From Bathelium albidoporum (lineage: Eukaryota; Ascomycota; Dothideomycetes; Trypetheliales; Trypetheliaceae), in assembly GCA_021031095.1 (NCBI GenBank), contig JAGFVP010000055.1, positions 1 through 64,000 of the forward strand: a stretch of 64,000 nucleotides of DNA, written 5' to 3'. Shown here in pieces: positions 21,974 to 33,994 of this stretch. A model generated the notes under the pieces. It was given only the letters and a program-made list of their open reading frames with translations, did no database searches and was not told where the DNA came from. The translations under genes and the position numbers were made by a program. Within the stretch, counting starts at the first letter, position 1; each line of letters opens with the position of its first letter.

Positions 21974-22989
21974 CGCGATTCCCTGAGCGAAACGGACAGC
22001 GAAGAATCGAAAAAGAATTGGTCGATGAGCACAGCACCCGCAGAGGGAAAGGGAAAATGTGCGCAAGCCCGTAGTTTTGTTTTAGACTCAAGTGTTGAGC
22101 AGCTGCGCGACAGCAGCGGCAGTACGTACCATGCGAATCGTGGGGCCGGTCCGTAGCTGGGTCACGGCAGCGCAGGACCCGCTGATCTCTTACCCCAGAT
22201 GGACGTCTTAGGTGCAGATGCCGACGGTTTGGAATTTAGCTCCCGCCGATGATGACGAGTTGTGGTTGGACTGCAGTGGCCAAATTCCGAAAGTAAAAGA
22301 TTGGCTCCAATGCCAACACCGCCGATCAAATTGAATGGAAAACATGGTGGGCTCCAGAGACATTATATCTTGATCTGTCATGCCGTGATAATCCTGTTTG
22401 TGCCAGACATACAACCACCGATCAAGTTGACGAACTTGGTCGTGAAAGTAGGAGGTCGGTGGGTGCAAGCGCCGATATGCAGCACTGTGGTGGCTCTATC
22501 TCATATTTCATGCATCACAGCCGCCGGCCAAGCCACCAAACCCGTTGAGCTCTGTCTTAAAGGTCCGCTGTGGAGTTTCCAGACTTCTTCTCGTCTGACT
22601 TTGCATATCGTGAGCCAAGGATAGGTCATCTCGATAGTACCAAGCAAGACTGGCATGCTGATGATCGTGACTCTCCTATTCGTGCTCAGGCCTCAGCTGA
22701 TATCTTACCCCAACCTGTTGGTTCGCCAGAAGATAGGACCCAATATCTTTGCTCTTGCCACAAGACTGACCGAGATGCTGATGCTGCGTGGATTTCCAGT
22801 ACGCCCATAGGACATCATATAGTGAGTTTGCGCAAGCAACAGTTTGTACTCAATCGGAGTGATATTTCCTGAGGAGACGCTAGACAGGCAGATCGTGGTG
22901 CAGCAACTTTGATCCAATCCTCTCGCTTTGCCACGGCATGGAGCACCCTTGAGTTGGATTATATATAGTAGGTTAGTCAATGAAATCAG
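21974..22989. other. intergenic region
   Basis: About 1 kb upstream of the DUF3112 gene and downstream of the HET fragment. Short frames on both strands lack recognisable motifs. Confidence 0.5.
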
Positions 22990-24051
22990 TCAATGATCGC
23001 TATACAAGCACTCTCTGAGCATGAACCGGGTTTCTGGGTTCCATCTTTCGTCATGATGCTCTTGAGCAGTCTGCACCAACTCAAGGTGTTCATCCTCAAG
23101 CACGAGAATATCTTCGTACGGCGTGCCAATGAAGGTGTCGTCAGTAGCCGCTTCCAGTGTCGAGCAGCCGACCCGTCTGAAGGCCCGGCAACGTTGTCCA
23201 TTTACAATGCAATACACCCCCACAACGAGTTTCACCCGGATCACGAGAATCCCCCAGCCACGCTCGGATTTAACATCGATCTGTAGTGCTGCGCGAGTAA
23301 AATATGGTGGCGCCGCGAGCTCTCTCTCTTGATGTTGTCTCCGATTGAGATTCAGTCTGACAAACAGCCCCAAATTCGTCATTTGAAATGGGGTGAGCAT
23401 ATTGGGGCTCCAGAGTCCAAACTTTGGTACACCTGCAAAATCGGCAGGTGATCGCGCCAAAAGCCCGCTTTCTGCATATCGAGAGGGCCAAGCGAAAAGG
23501 CTGTAGTCGAATGAACTCTTCATGATCTCTTCCTGGAGGCGCTTGAATGCTTTTTGCGAGCCTTCGCCATATAGAATGGGTATATTGACATTAAAGATAC
23601 CCATGAGACAGTATGCCATGTCTTCTTCCCGTGTAGTCTCACGGCCAGAGGCCCATGACATGCGCTCAGCTATACATAATTTTGAGAGGGGTACACGGTG
23701 TCGCAATACGGCCAAACTAACACCGGTGACGCTCGCAAGAAGCTCATCTAAAGTTTCTTCCTCGACTTTATCGATTGGGAAGTGGATTGGCGACCAGTCG
23801 TTGCAAAAGAAAAGCAGTTTGCGTGTTGCGATGAGCTCTTGTAATGTCCAGCCTCTAGAGAACCAGCGGCTTTTTCTAAAAGCCTGGATCTGATCTGCAG
23901 TGCCATACGTCTCTCTACCGACAAGCACAGGATCGACATCGACAATATAGGCAAAGCACACTTCAGCGTCACGATACCATCGATACATACTGTTAATAGC
24001 CTCAGAGAGCTCGGCGCTGCTGCGCTTATTGATACAAGTGATGAATACATC
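22990..24051 (-). pseudogene. C-terminal part of a HET-domain gene
   Basis: An open frame carries the second half of a HET (heterokaryon incompatibility) domain: KRSSAELSEAINSMYRWYRD, the SRWFSRGWTLQELIA core, and REDMAYCLMGIFNVNIPILYG-like sequence (here TREEDMAYCLMGIFNV) followed by GEGSQKAFKRLQEEI. About 180 further C-terminal residues have no named domain. HET proteins trigger cell death on fusion of incompatible hyphae. The domain's N-terminal third (MRLINTSTL to WVDTCC) is not adjacent but lies 1.5 kb upstream at 25552-25779 on the same strand. Coding similarity here stops around 24039-24051, just before a conserved Cys motif (TCINKRSS here). Without its N terminus it is unlikely to be functional. 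Confidence 0.75.
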
Positions 24052-24116
24052 GCGGATTTGTCTTGATATATTAACTCAATGTGTTACTGGATGTTCTACG
24101 GTTGTTTTTCCGGTTA

Positions 24117-25190
24117 CTAAGTAGAAGAAATCTCATGCATTTCAGCCTGAGCTGCCAGGCGACTGAACAGCTCAAACTCCATTCTTTCAGCAGGCTTTGG
24201 ACCATTGAGAATGTCACCAACAATATCAGAGCCAGGCGGAAAATCATGCTCGAACCGGGGCTCTCCAGCACCTCTCATGTTTGCCAGGACCGCCTGCCTG
24301 AAGTGCCATCGCAGAAGCCGATCAACTGGTCGTTGGGGGTTGTTCAAGAACTCGAGATCAAGATGCTTCCCAGCAAGATTTCTCGCATCGAATGTAAAGA
24401 ATACAATCTTGTAATTGTCCTTCAAAACATATTAGCCATTAGATCTTTACTGAAATAGTAGATATTCATACATCCGGGTTGATTGAGAAGCTGTAGCTAT
24501 CAAAGAGCTGGTGTATGGCAGAATCAAGTAACAAGCCATTCTGTACTGAATTAATGCTCCCTCCACTGGCCGGTGGAATTGTAATCCAGCGATCGTAGCC
24601 GTTATTCCTCCAATGATCTTCGTACGCCAACGGAAAGATGTGAGCCGCTTCAAAGCCTGTCCAATCATCGAAATGTGCACCAGGTACTCTGATGCCAGAG
24701 ACGACGCATCGACGATCTCGTTCCCGGACATTATGGCAAAAGGATTGCACGCGAGTTCCAGTCGCTTGAATTATCGTACGAACCAACCACGGCTCGTCAT
24801 TAATCGCGAAGGTGCCTATCCAAAACGAAAATTAGCCCGAGATGATGAGACGACTACATGTAGAAACTTGCCGACAGCATGAATACAGTATTTACCAGGC
24901 TGAAGCGGCTCATCATTTCTTTGAATTTTCGCTTCGTTTTCATCGTACAATTCAAAGGTAGACGTGAACAACACAAGGATCTCCACCATTGAATAAAGGC
25001 TCGTATTCGTGACGCCATTTGTAGCGATCAAACCTCCAATCACAGTAGCAGGGTTTTTAGCATCGTAAATGTGGACTGTCCGCCCTCTTGAACGATCTCT
25101 CGGGGCCATTGTGATTGTTTGGGGCGATTTCGTAAGGTTAGGTGAATGTGGTACGATTGGAGGCGCCAGCAACAGTGACGAAGACGACAT
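24117..25190 (-). CDS. HNH endonuclease-domain protein
   Basis: Three exons (24872-25190, 24472-24815, 24117-24419) give about 321 aa, or 294 if translation starts at the second Met (25109). The core RERDRRCVVSG, GFEAAHIFPLAYEDHW and GGSINSVQNGLLL with DSAIHQLFDSY are the fungal HNH_2-type nuclease signature. AAHI holds the first His, INSVQNGLLL the central Asn and DSAIHQLFD the last His of the beta-beta-alpha metal fold. The N-terminal 110 residues form a separate module found with this domain in filamentous fungi; its role is unknown to me. The C terminus is FELFSRLAAQAEM. The first intron (24816-24871) uses a GC donor. The gene lies between the two pieces of a HET gene, on the same strand, only 65 bp from the downstream piece. 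It looks intact; substrate is unknown. Confidence 0.85.
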
Positions 25191-25480
25191 GGTGCTCTCT
25201 TCGAATGGATTAGCATCATCAGGACGACAAAATGCAGGCGCAGGCTGCAATAAGGAAGGCGGTTGAGGATGTAAAGTTGGGAAGTGGAGGCAGGAAAAAC
25301 GCTGGCTTGGGCAGGTTGAAGTTACTTCAAATTGTTTGTCGGCTAGCTCGACCACGGCTCAACCTCGTGTGCTCAGACCTGATTTCGGCCCCTCATTGGA
25401 AGATTCGATCTGAGAACTAATGTTACTGAGAATTTAGGTAATAAATAATACGAATTTTGTATGGAAAAGCCATATACATT

Positions 25481-25502
25481 ATGCCGCCATTTTCGGCGGC
25501 AT
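25481..25502. repeat. perfect 8-bp stem-loop
   Basis: ATGCCGCC at 25481-25488 and GGCGGCAT at 25495-25502 form a perfect stem around a 6-nt loop. It lies between the HNH gene's start and the HET N-terminal fragment, close to the point where HET similarity ends. It could be an element end or chance. Confidence 0.6.
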
Positions 25503-25551
25503 ATGCCACCCTTTTCGCAGGACGTTGTCGTCGGTGGTGAGCCTGTATAGT

Positions 25552-25779
25552 GCAACAGGTGTCTACCCAGGCTTACAAAAGGCCATGCTCTCTGACTATG
25601 CTGCAGCAGACCTCAATCTTTTGAAAGCCGGCCTTTCGCCTAGTCTCTTGGCTTGGATTGAGGGCTTCATCGAAGGTTACCTCCTGGTTGCCCCATGTAT
25701 GACTGAGTATAGCGTATGGCGGCTTCTTAGTAGCCAGAAATTCTTCGAATTGCAGTGTTGAGGTATTGATAAGTCTCAT
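25552..25779 (-). pseudogene. N-terminal fragment of a HET-domain gene
   Basis: Opens with MRLINTSTLQFEEF, then the canonical PPYAILSHTWG, EVTFDEA and RRKAGFQKIEVCC motifs of the HET domain. A TAA at 25573-25575 interrupts the frame at a residue that is usually aromatic; the similarity resumes right after it (AWVDTCC) and ends at about 25552. The missing continuation corresponds to the C-terminal piece at 22990-24051. It is therefore a broken gene: stop codon plus separation by 1.5 kb of DNA holding the HNH gene. An alternative is two independent truncated HET genes. Confidence 0.75.
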
Positions 25780-26627
25780 TTCAACCTGTAAGTTGTAACT
25801 TGTTTAGGTGAAAGGACCATATTCAGGCACCATCATGGCCGGATCTTCAAGATTGGACTCCCCACTACAAGCACGTGCAAAGGAATTGGAGCTAGGACGT
25901 TTGAAGGTTACCGTTCACACTACTGCAGGGTTTAGAGCAGCACGTTGACTAGGATTGTCCGCGGACTATCGTTGACTTCTGATTAAACATCAATCGTCCA
26001 AGACAACAACCGAAGAACATCCCAGAGCAGTTTTAGATCACATGAGAACGAGATATCCCAACAGCATCGATATGCCATTTTTTGGCTGGCATGGAGCTAT
26101 CATGAATCCAGATAGAGCGCTGTCGGAGTAAACTACGGTTGTCTATCTCCGAGCCCTGAGCGGCCGCCAAGCCCCAAACTTCTTCTCCTGCGACTGGTGA
26201 AGCATCACTGGTGCGTGGTCTTCGGTGTCCGTTACACTAGATCAAACCGCTTTTCTTCCATTTCATTTCGATCATATAAAGATCCACGGCCGAGGGTTAA
26301 GTCCGCAATAATGTGTTATCGGAATTGCAGTTCACTGCCGCCCAGCCATCGTTCATGAAATATTCTTCAGGCACCAACTAGTGATGCAATGGACGCCGGC
26401 TGTGTCTTTTCGCGACGGATATGTTCAGGACGCATATGTCCGTCTTCGTGCCCCTATCTCAACTTATTACAGGATCTGTGGGTATTAAAATATACTTCTC
26501 CCCCTACGAGTGCCAGTAGATTCATATATAATTTTACTCCCATCAGCAGAAACTTCTATCATTTCAGCCAAAAGCTACAATACGATTTCGGTAAACATTC
26601 AAGCTGCTACTTTTTCCAACTGCTACA
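25780..26627. other. divergent intergenic region
   Basis: About 850 bp between the HET start (minus) and the dehydrogenase start (plus). It has an ATATAAAG sequence near 26275, about 350 bp upstream of the dehydrogenase start, too far to assign with confidence. No gene seen. Confidence 0.45.
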
Positions 26628-27487
26628 ATGTCTACTACCTTTAACAATGTCTTTATCCTTGGTGCCACCTCCGGGTTAGGCGCGGATCTTGCTCGCCGTT
26701 ACCACCATGCTGGTAAAACGATAATGATTGCAGGACGCAGGCAGGAGCGCCTTCAAGCGATGCAAAAAGAAATGCCCGATCTCGAGACCATTCAAGTGCG
26801 TCTTGACAGCATCTTTACGTGTGCAGACCGACTGACTGAAATGCAATTGTCCAGATCGATGCTGCAGACATCAAAGCACTTCCGGAAAATTTGAAGAAGG
26901 TCACCACGCGCTTTCCTGACATGGACCAGATCATCCTCATGTCGGGCTCCGGATCTCATTTCGACTATAAAAACCCTTCAACCTCCACTGACGAAGCAAT
27001 TGCTTCCGAAGTCACTCTCAACGTTACCTTTCCCATGGTAGCTGCACGCCTACTCGTTCCGCATTTTCTGGCACGCAACAAGCCAGCGCAAATCGTGCTC
27101 ATTGGTTCGGGTCTTGCATATGTTCCTATGTCCCTCTATCCGACATACTCTGCTACCAAATCCGCCATCCATTCCTTTGCTTGCACTCTGCGTGGACAAT
27201 TAGCCGGCACACCAATCACAATCACCGAACTTGCACCGCCGTACGTGGATACAGATTTTGACAGGGACTTCAGAGCCCAGGTGAACGAAGTCATGGGAGA
27301 TCATGCACTCGTCCCGATGCCATTGAAAGAGTTCACGGATCAAGCGTATGCCGGCTTGGAGGATCGATCGGAGGGCAAGCCAAAGAACGAGGTGGCAATC
27401 GGGTTTGCAGCTATGGGATCGGCTGCCTGGTGGGGCGCTTTTGGCCCAGTCTTTGATAATCTAGGGTTATCCGCTCAAAAAGCCTGA
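26628..27487 (+). CDS. short-chain dehydrogenase/reductase
   Basis: Two exons (26628-26795, 26855-27487) with a 59-nt intron give 266 aa, normal for a classical SDR. Residues 11-17 (GATSGLG) form the TGxxxGxG nucleotide-binding loop, and GRRQERL fits the usual NADP-type basic patch. LNVTFPM supplies the helix-4 Asn, GSGLAYVP the catalytic Ser and YSATK the Tyr-Lys pair. All four catalytic positions are present. The substrate loop after the PPYVDTDF segment resembles the DltE-like SDR group. Cytosolic, with no signal peptide. Substrate and pathway cannot be inferred; neighbours are unrelated. Confidence 0.9.
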
Positions 27488-27910
27488 GCGAGTGGGCAGA
27501 ACCACGTGTTGCAATACGTAATTCATTTAGAGACAGAGTCTACCTCTCCAAGAACGGATGGCGAGAGTTTGCAGATCATGTCCCAACGCTTTCTCGAATC
27601 GTGACAGCTACTTTCTCCGAAGTCTTTGGTCCTTGGCTTTGACTCTATTGTGTTTACATAACGCTTGGTAAGAAAGAGAGCGAGAGAGTATAGGAGATGG
27701 AACCCGGAGATTTGCTGCGCGTGCACACGCTAGCGCTAACCATGCGGGCGCGGCTCTCGTTCCCCTGCCTCCGAACCCTGATTAGTTTCGATAGCGGTGA
27801 AGTTTTTCTGCCGCCTATTCCCTTTTCTTCGTTTGTCGGAGAGAATATCATCAAAGTTGGATGACGACTAGCGTATAGCTCATTCCGATCATGAAATCTT
27901 GCAATAAAAG
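27488..27910. other. intergenic region
   Basis: 423 bp between the dehydrogenase stop and the URB1 start; both genes run rightward, so it holds a terminator and the URB1 promoter. No specific site assigned. Confidence 0.5.
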
Positions 27911-30900
27911 ATGAACAAGAAAAGACCCTTCAGCCAGTACAGTGGCTTGGAAGCGCGTGAAGAGAAACGACGTAAAGTCACAGACGGCGCTATAAATCCA
28001 GTGAAAATCGAATCGGCGCGACATTTGCAACAGCTCTTGGTATTTTCCCAAGATGATCCGAATGCACTGAGGAACAGTAAGATGCTCCAAATGAATTTTG
28101 TTGTACTTTTCTCATGAAGCCTTAGATATTCGGTCTTTCAAGAACTTCCTCGAGTCAATTCTGTACGATGAAGACGAGTATCTCAAAAAGGATCGCCGCT
28201 CCCTTCTCAAGGAGTACCTGGAGTCTCAGAAACCGAAGCACGAGGACCACGTCTTTCTCCGCGAGATCGAACAAGCCTGGAGTTTCGCAAGCCAAACGCA
28301 GAATGATCCCTTATTTTCTTCCGTCACTGCTGTGCTGGTGCTTTTGTTCCGAGTAATTAGTGGTCATCTTGACTTTCGGGATTATGGTTTTCTGCTTGGC
28401 CGCATGGTTCTACATTTCAATCAAGTGAAACTTGTGTCGCGTGGCCTCTCTGTTCCAGCTCATAAGGAGTATGTGATCTCGCCATGTCTGAGACTTCTTA
28501 CGGAAGTGGTTTCGTTCGATGCGGGCGCCTTGGCAAAACAGGTATACGCCAAAAGGGACTTTACCTTCGATACCAAGACTATGACGCGCAATCTTCAGCT
28601 TAAAAAGACAAATGCGGAACAAGACCAGAGTGACCCGAAAAGGATACAGACCGTCAGGACGACTGCCGTCCGCTACCTACTGGCGCACTTAAAGTACCAG
28701 GATGAAGGTGCCAAAATGGATATACTGCGATACGGGAATATCACAAGAGCGTTGTTCGTTCATTTGCATGAGGACCCTCAACATATCGTAAAAGAAATTC
28801 TAGCCGTCGCTAAAAGCAATATCCTCCTAGACGATTCACTCCCAAGGCAAACAAAGAGCCACGTCATGAATTATCGCACACTTGCCGATGTTGCAGCACT
28901 GTACCGAGTCAACAAAGATCCCGAGGTCGGTGAAGACTCGGTCCAGAAGATGGCGCACGAGTTCCTTCTGCTTGTGTGTACGAAACCCGCCCATGGGGTA
29001 TTCTTGAGGACTTCGGGATGGTATCCGCCAGGGACTGATCGAGAGACTGGCATAGATGCCCAATCGTCGGTTGAACTTGGCGATATTCATGGTGGCCGTC
29101 CTCAAAAGCGTCACCTAGCTTCATCTACATACATCAGAGACGATGTACAGGACAGCCCTGGTATAGACCTTGGCCTTGACTCAGTGGCCTGGTACAATAG
29201 CTTTCAAGATGATATTCCTGTTCGTAACGTAATCTTGTCGTCGTTCATCCAAGGTTTGCGGCCGTACGCCAATCAGTTAGAACGAGAACTGCTCGTCACA
29301 ATCTTCAATTCGGCACCGGAGCTTGTGGCCAATTACTTTTCTAAGAAGAGAAGCTTTCAATTTGATCCGAAGCTCACCGCCACTTGGATAGGCTATGCCT
29401 CGGTTCTCTTCGCAACTATCGAGCTTCCTGTTCCCCGATTGCTTGGTCGGTGGACAACTTATCACTCGGTACCACCACCGGTCTCCATTGCCATCGAAAG
29501 CATTTTGCCGCAGCCGCTGTCGCAGAGAATCCTTAAAAAATGCCTGAACTCGCAATCTGATTTGACAGTATTCTTCACAATTCGGATTCTGACTATGGCG
29601 TTCGAGAAGCTCCGTAACGTTCTCGGAATGTTCACTGAAGCGGCCGAGAAGCGTGGACCTTTATGGAAAGAAGGAGCAACACGACTGGTTGAAGAATTTT
29701 CCGGTAGATGTCCTCCTGCGAGGGAAGTTATCACTGCTTTTCAACAGACCGCAAAAATCAATTTGATGCGTCGAGAGTCGATAACAAGGCTACTGGCACT
29801 TTACTTCCAGGTGATGCCATCAATAGCTCTTGACGAGAAACTCGATATCGCGCCCGTCCTGGCGGAAGCTCTACAGCACCTCGAGAATGACGAGGTTGAT
29901 CCAGAGATACGGCAAATGCGCTTACTGGAACTCTCTCATTTGATCACTATTGCACGCTGGTCTCCTGACATGAGGTGGTTCAACAAACCTCAAATCCTTC
30001 ATTTCTCTCCTTTCATCACCCTTCTCAAACTGGTCGCTCAAAATCAGATTGAAGGCTTTGCCGAGGCAACGAAGGAGCTCTTAGTCTTTATAATAACAGA
30101 CCAAGGGATCCTTCAGACAGAAACACCAAAACCGTCGCTCAACATTCTGATCTATATTCTACACATTTCTCAGAAAGAAGACGCTTCTGATGCCTTTCTG
30201 GACTTCTTGGACGATTGCGTCCAGAGATTTGTCCGGAGATCTTTGAAGTATTTGGACGATCTAGAGATGTTCGAAAAAGAGCAAGGCGGCCAAAAAAAAG
30301 GCATTGGTCCCATTAGCATGATATTGGTCGCAATAATCGAACAATGGGAATTTGTGCCCAGAAACCGATCTGATGAAGTCTACAGCCTTGGCCGGATTAT
30401 CGACGCATACTTGGCTCTGTCCGAACGGATCGGAGAAGACGAGTATGATATTTCGATACTTCGACGGAAGTTTTACGAGACAATAGAGAAATCTGACCTC
30501 GATCGGTCACAGCTAGATGGCGCAACCTTAACAGATGGCTTCCGAATTGAGGAACAGAAACAGGACGAAATCAATCCGTCCAGCGAAGCTGCAGTGCAAC
30601 CTCAAACTACTGAAGACCAAGCCATGAAGGACAACGAGTGGCTCACCGTATATCTTCCGCCCCCGGAGCCTGAATCTCACCCCGACCTTTTACGCTGGAT
30701 GCACAAAGACATCGACACCATCGTCGAGGAAAACCTCTCCAGCGGCCTCATCCTTTGTCTCTCCTCCACCGAACTCTCCATCCGTAAGGAAGCCCTCACC
30801 AACATCTACAAACTTGCCGCCCGCATTCTTGCCAGCGCACACCCCGACCGCCACCAACTGCACCTGCTCCTCCTCGAACTGGGCGAAACCGCCGATCGCA

Positions 30901-31532
30901 GCCCCATCGCCAGCGCGCCCCTTCCCTTCACCGCCACTACCTTCGCCGCCCGCGCCGTCACCGTCCTCGCCGATCCCATCCACTGCCTCTACCCAAAGAT
31001 CAACCGTTTCCTCAACCGCGGCCCGGTGTGGCGCGTCGGCCGGCTGCCCGCGTATTGGGAGGAGCACATCTTCCTGGAGCCGCCGAGCGAGGACGGGTCG
31101 CGGGCACGCGAGATCGCCTGGATGCTGGACTGGCTGTTCGATGCGCTGCGGACGCCAGCCGATGCGGAGATCTTTCGCGTGTGCAGCGTGTGGGAGCGCA
31201 TGCTGGCGGTTTATCGGGCGCCGTTCACGGCGAGGGAAGCGAAGACGAGGATTCTGGAGGTGTTGGCGAGGGCGACGGCGGTGGAGGGGGCGAGTACGAC
31301 GTTGATAACGCGGTTCGGAGTGGTAGCGTGGTTGGATATGATGATAACCTTGCGGGATGGAGACACGAAGGCATTGAGAACGCTGAGAGCGAGAGTGCTG
31401 GAGACGTGTGATCGGGCGAGAGTTGCGGAGTGGAGCGCGGGTACGTTGATTCCCAGGGAACAGGCAGGTGGTGCAGATGAAGTAGCTGTAGAAGCAGAGA
31501 TGCAGGACGTTCTGTCTGAGATGCCCGCGTAG
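27911..31532 (+). CDS. URB1: URB1/Npa1 pre-60S ribosome biogenesis protein
   Basis: Two exons (27911-28076, 28126-31532) give 1190 aa. The N terminus has a basic nuclear/nucleolar signal (MNKKRPFSQYS, EEKRRKV). The first 500 residues match the Npa1 N-terminal domain of helical repeats: ALRN-IRSFKNFLES, ISPCLRLLTEVVSFD, TRALFVHLHEDP, VMNYRTLADVAALY and HEFLLLVCTKPAHGV. The remaining helical repeats extend to a GC-rich 3' end with the WLFDALRT and VCSVWERMLAVY segments. URB1 binds early pre-60S particles in the nucleolus with the Dbp6-Npa2-Nop8-Rsa3 group and is needed for 25S and 5.8S rRNA formation. The protein is within the family's broad size range. The last 800 bp shift to higher GC, probably codon bias. 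Confidence 0.92.
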
Positions 31533-33994
31533 GCATTAGTCAACAAAGCCACGTACTTATTCCATTGTTGCGGCGTATCCTCTAGTTCTAGGCGTGCGGC
31601 CGGCCCACGGCTTTGCGTGCTCCTACGTTTGCAAGATAGGTAGCTGGACCGTGATAATGCTCTCTTGATTAGGTGGTCAAGAAATGGAAGCTATACCAAA
31701 AGTATTTGTTCATCAAAGAGAATGCTTGCGAGCACTTAGTACACTGCACATCACGTGTTGGGGAACCGAAGGCCTCTGTTCTGTTAGGTGCAATTAGCTT
31801 CGGAAGTAATAGCATAGTATGCAATAGACTATGCCATCCATTACTATGAATTTGATCAGTTCAGAGTTGCTCTTAGCTTCAACAATCAATCTCGTTATCA
31901 ACAATCACTTGATACCGTGTTATCACGCACCCAGAGGTATACGGAGTAGACGCGCTAAGAGGCTTGGAACTTCTCTTCCCACCGCTCTAGGCTACTAAGA
32001 ATCACGATCTATTGAGCAAGAAGAAACAAGCGCCCTCACAGCTTACAGCAGACACTCCCGAGCTTGGGACGGCAGTCACGAGTCCTGCGTTCGGCGCCGT
32101 CAAGCTCTCTCAACACCTTCGGACCCTGCATAAGGGAAACCGTCTATAGCATCCAGACCCTGGGCGGCATGCCCCGGCTGTGCGTAGGGGCGCTCTCACT
32201 AGCATCACAAGCTCCAACTCTCCCGCATTGTTTTTAGTCTCCGACTTGACCGCCTTATTCGCCTGCGTCTTCAGGCGTTCCGCTAAGGGTTCCGCGCATT
32301 CCGCCCCAACGCCCCCCGGCGTCTGTAAGGCTGTGTGGCGCACTCAGCCTGTGAAAGATATCAAACCGGTGATGAGCATCGGAGACTGCGGAGAAGGGGT
32401 GAAAAACGGACGTTGGTGTCGGCAGGAAGGAGTGAAGGAATGTGATACGGAAGGCGCGGCTCAGATAGTGATTAGTATCGCTGTGGTGCTGAGAGTTGCT
32501 GATGTGGAAGGATGGATATGGAGGGACTGGCGAGACTGTGAGTTCGATGAGGCAAGGGAAATAGATGGTGTGTGATCTAGAGAGAGTTGCAACCAGTATA
32601 TCGGCTGTCAAGGCCTTCTTACTGACTCAGTATCTGACGAATCTAGACGCAACGATAGAAAACACGAAAAAGAGACATGAGTCTCAAGACAGCAGGAGGA
32701 AATCCTTCCATATGGTGATCGTCTGTATTGCAGGACTGGGCTTTCGCTCAAAGCCGTCCACGAGCACGACGAAACGTAATTCGATCGGAAAAACTTATTC
32801 CGCAAACGTATCCAACGTAGTACATTCCATCTTGAATAGTATGTTTGCATGAACTTGTCGCTGATTACACAGTTCTGCATTTGCATGAGGAGAATGTTGA
32901 GTTCCATTCTGGCGTGGCAATAGATAGCTCGTCGTTCATGCCGTTTGAGACCAGAATCATCCGAAAGGTTTTCGACTTACCGTTTGCACGCCCGAACCAT
33001 AAGGTTCGAGTGACTTTATTCGAAGGTTCGATGCCCGTATTGCTATGGATTATCTCAGTTAGGGAGTGCGGCTGCAAGTAAAGGGCAACAGTAGTAGCTG
33101 CACAAGGCATCGACGAACTGGGATGCCAATCTGCATTTGCGGAGAAGGGAGGCGAACATCGTCCACGGGCTGCTTCTCGGTTGTTGAACGAGCTTCACTC
33201 CGTAGTTCTTAAGCGAATGGAAGAAAGGAGCTAAGGGAATTGAAGCAACGCCCATGGACTGAAAGCAATGACCTGTAGCAGCAATGACTAGCTTCCCAAC
33301 AAGTCTCGCAGGCCAGTCCGAGAGTCTGCGGGATGACAATCTGCTTCGCTGGCCTTTCGCACCCGTTTAGCCCAAAAGATGCCGAACGTGATTCGCAGGC
33401 GTTAGGTTGGACAAGCACAGGAGTCTCGAGAAGGTTGTCGTCCGTGCGCCGCGCACTGATGATTACCTAACGTCATTCCTTTTCGCCACGCAAGATGAGA
33501 AGAGGCAATTGTAGCCGCATCGCGATAGACTTGCGTGCTGATCTTAGTAGACGGAGCTCGAATTTTTTACGATAGGAATTCCGTGCGTGGTAACTCGGTG
33601 GAATGATCTTACCTTACTCATCGTATCTCTCTGAAGGGTAATTCTCTCGCAGCAAATTCGGGTTCTGATTACGGTTTCTATGCACCACACATGCATATGC
33701 ACGCCGGGGTTCATTGAGGTATTTTTGATTCTGCATTGATTATCCTGCACTATCGAGGTTATTTGGGTAGCCGTTGATGCACCGCGCCATCATGAATCCT
33801 CTCCATGTATGTATGCATTCGTTACTATACCAGCCCTTGGTATACAAAAAAGAAAAATGAAAAAAGAACCGATCCACCTTCCAACGCCTCGAAGGTGTTA
33901 GTAAGGACCATGACAACCCAGCTTGCGGGGGTATCATTCGAAAGCCTTCAAATCAAAACGTAGTGCTAAAGTATGAGAGAAAGAAAGACAACAC
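31533..33994. other. convergent intergenic region
   Basis: About 2.5 kb between URB1 and the MFS gene stops. Open frames of 60-130 codons overlap on both strands around 32110-32610 and 32565-33420, without conserved motifs. No RNA gene, TIR or tandem repeat was recognised. Confidence 0.45.
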
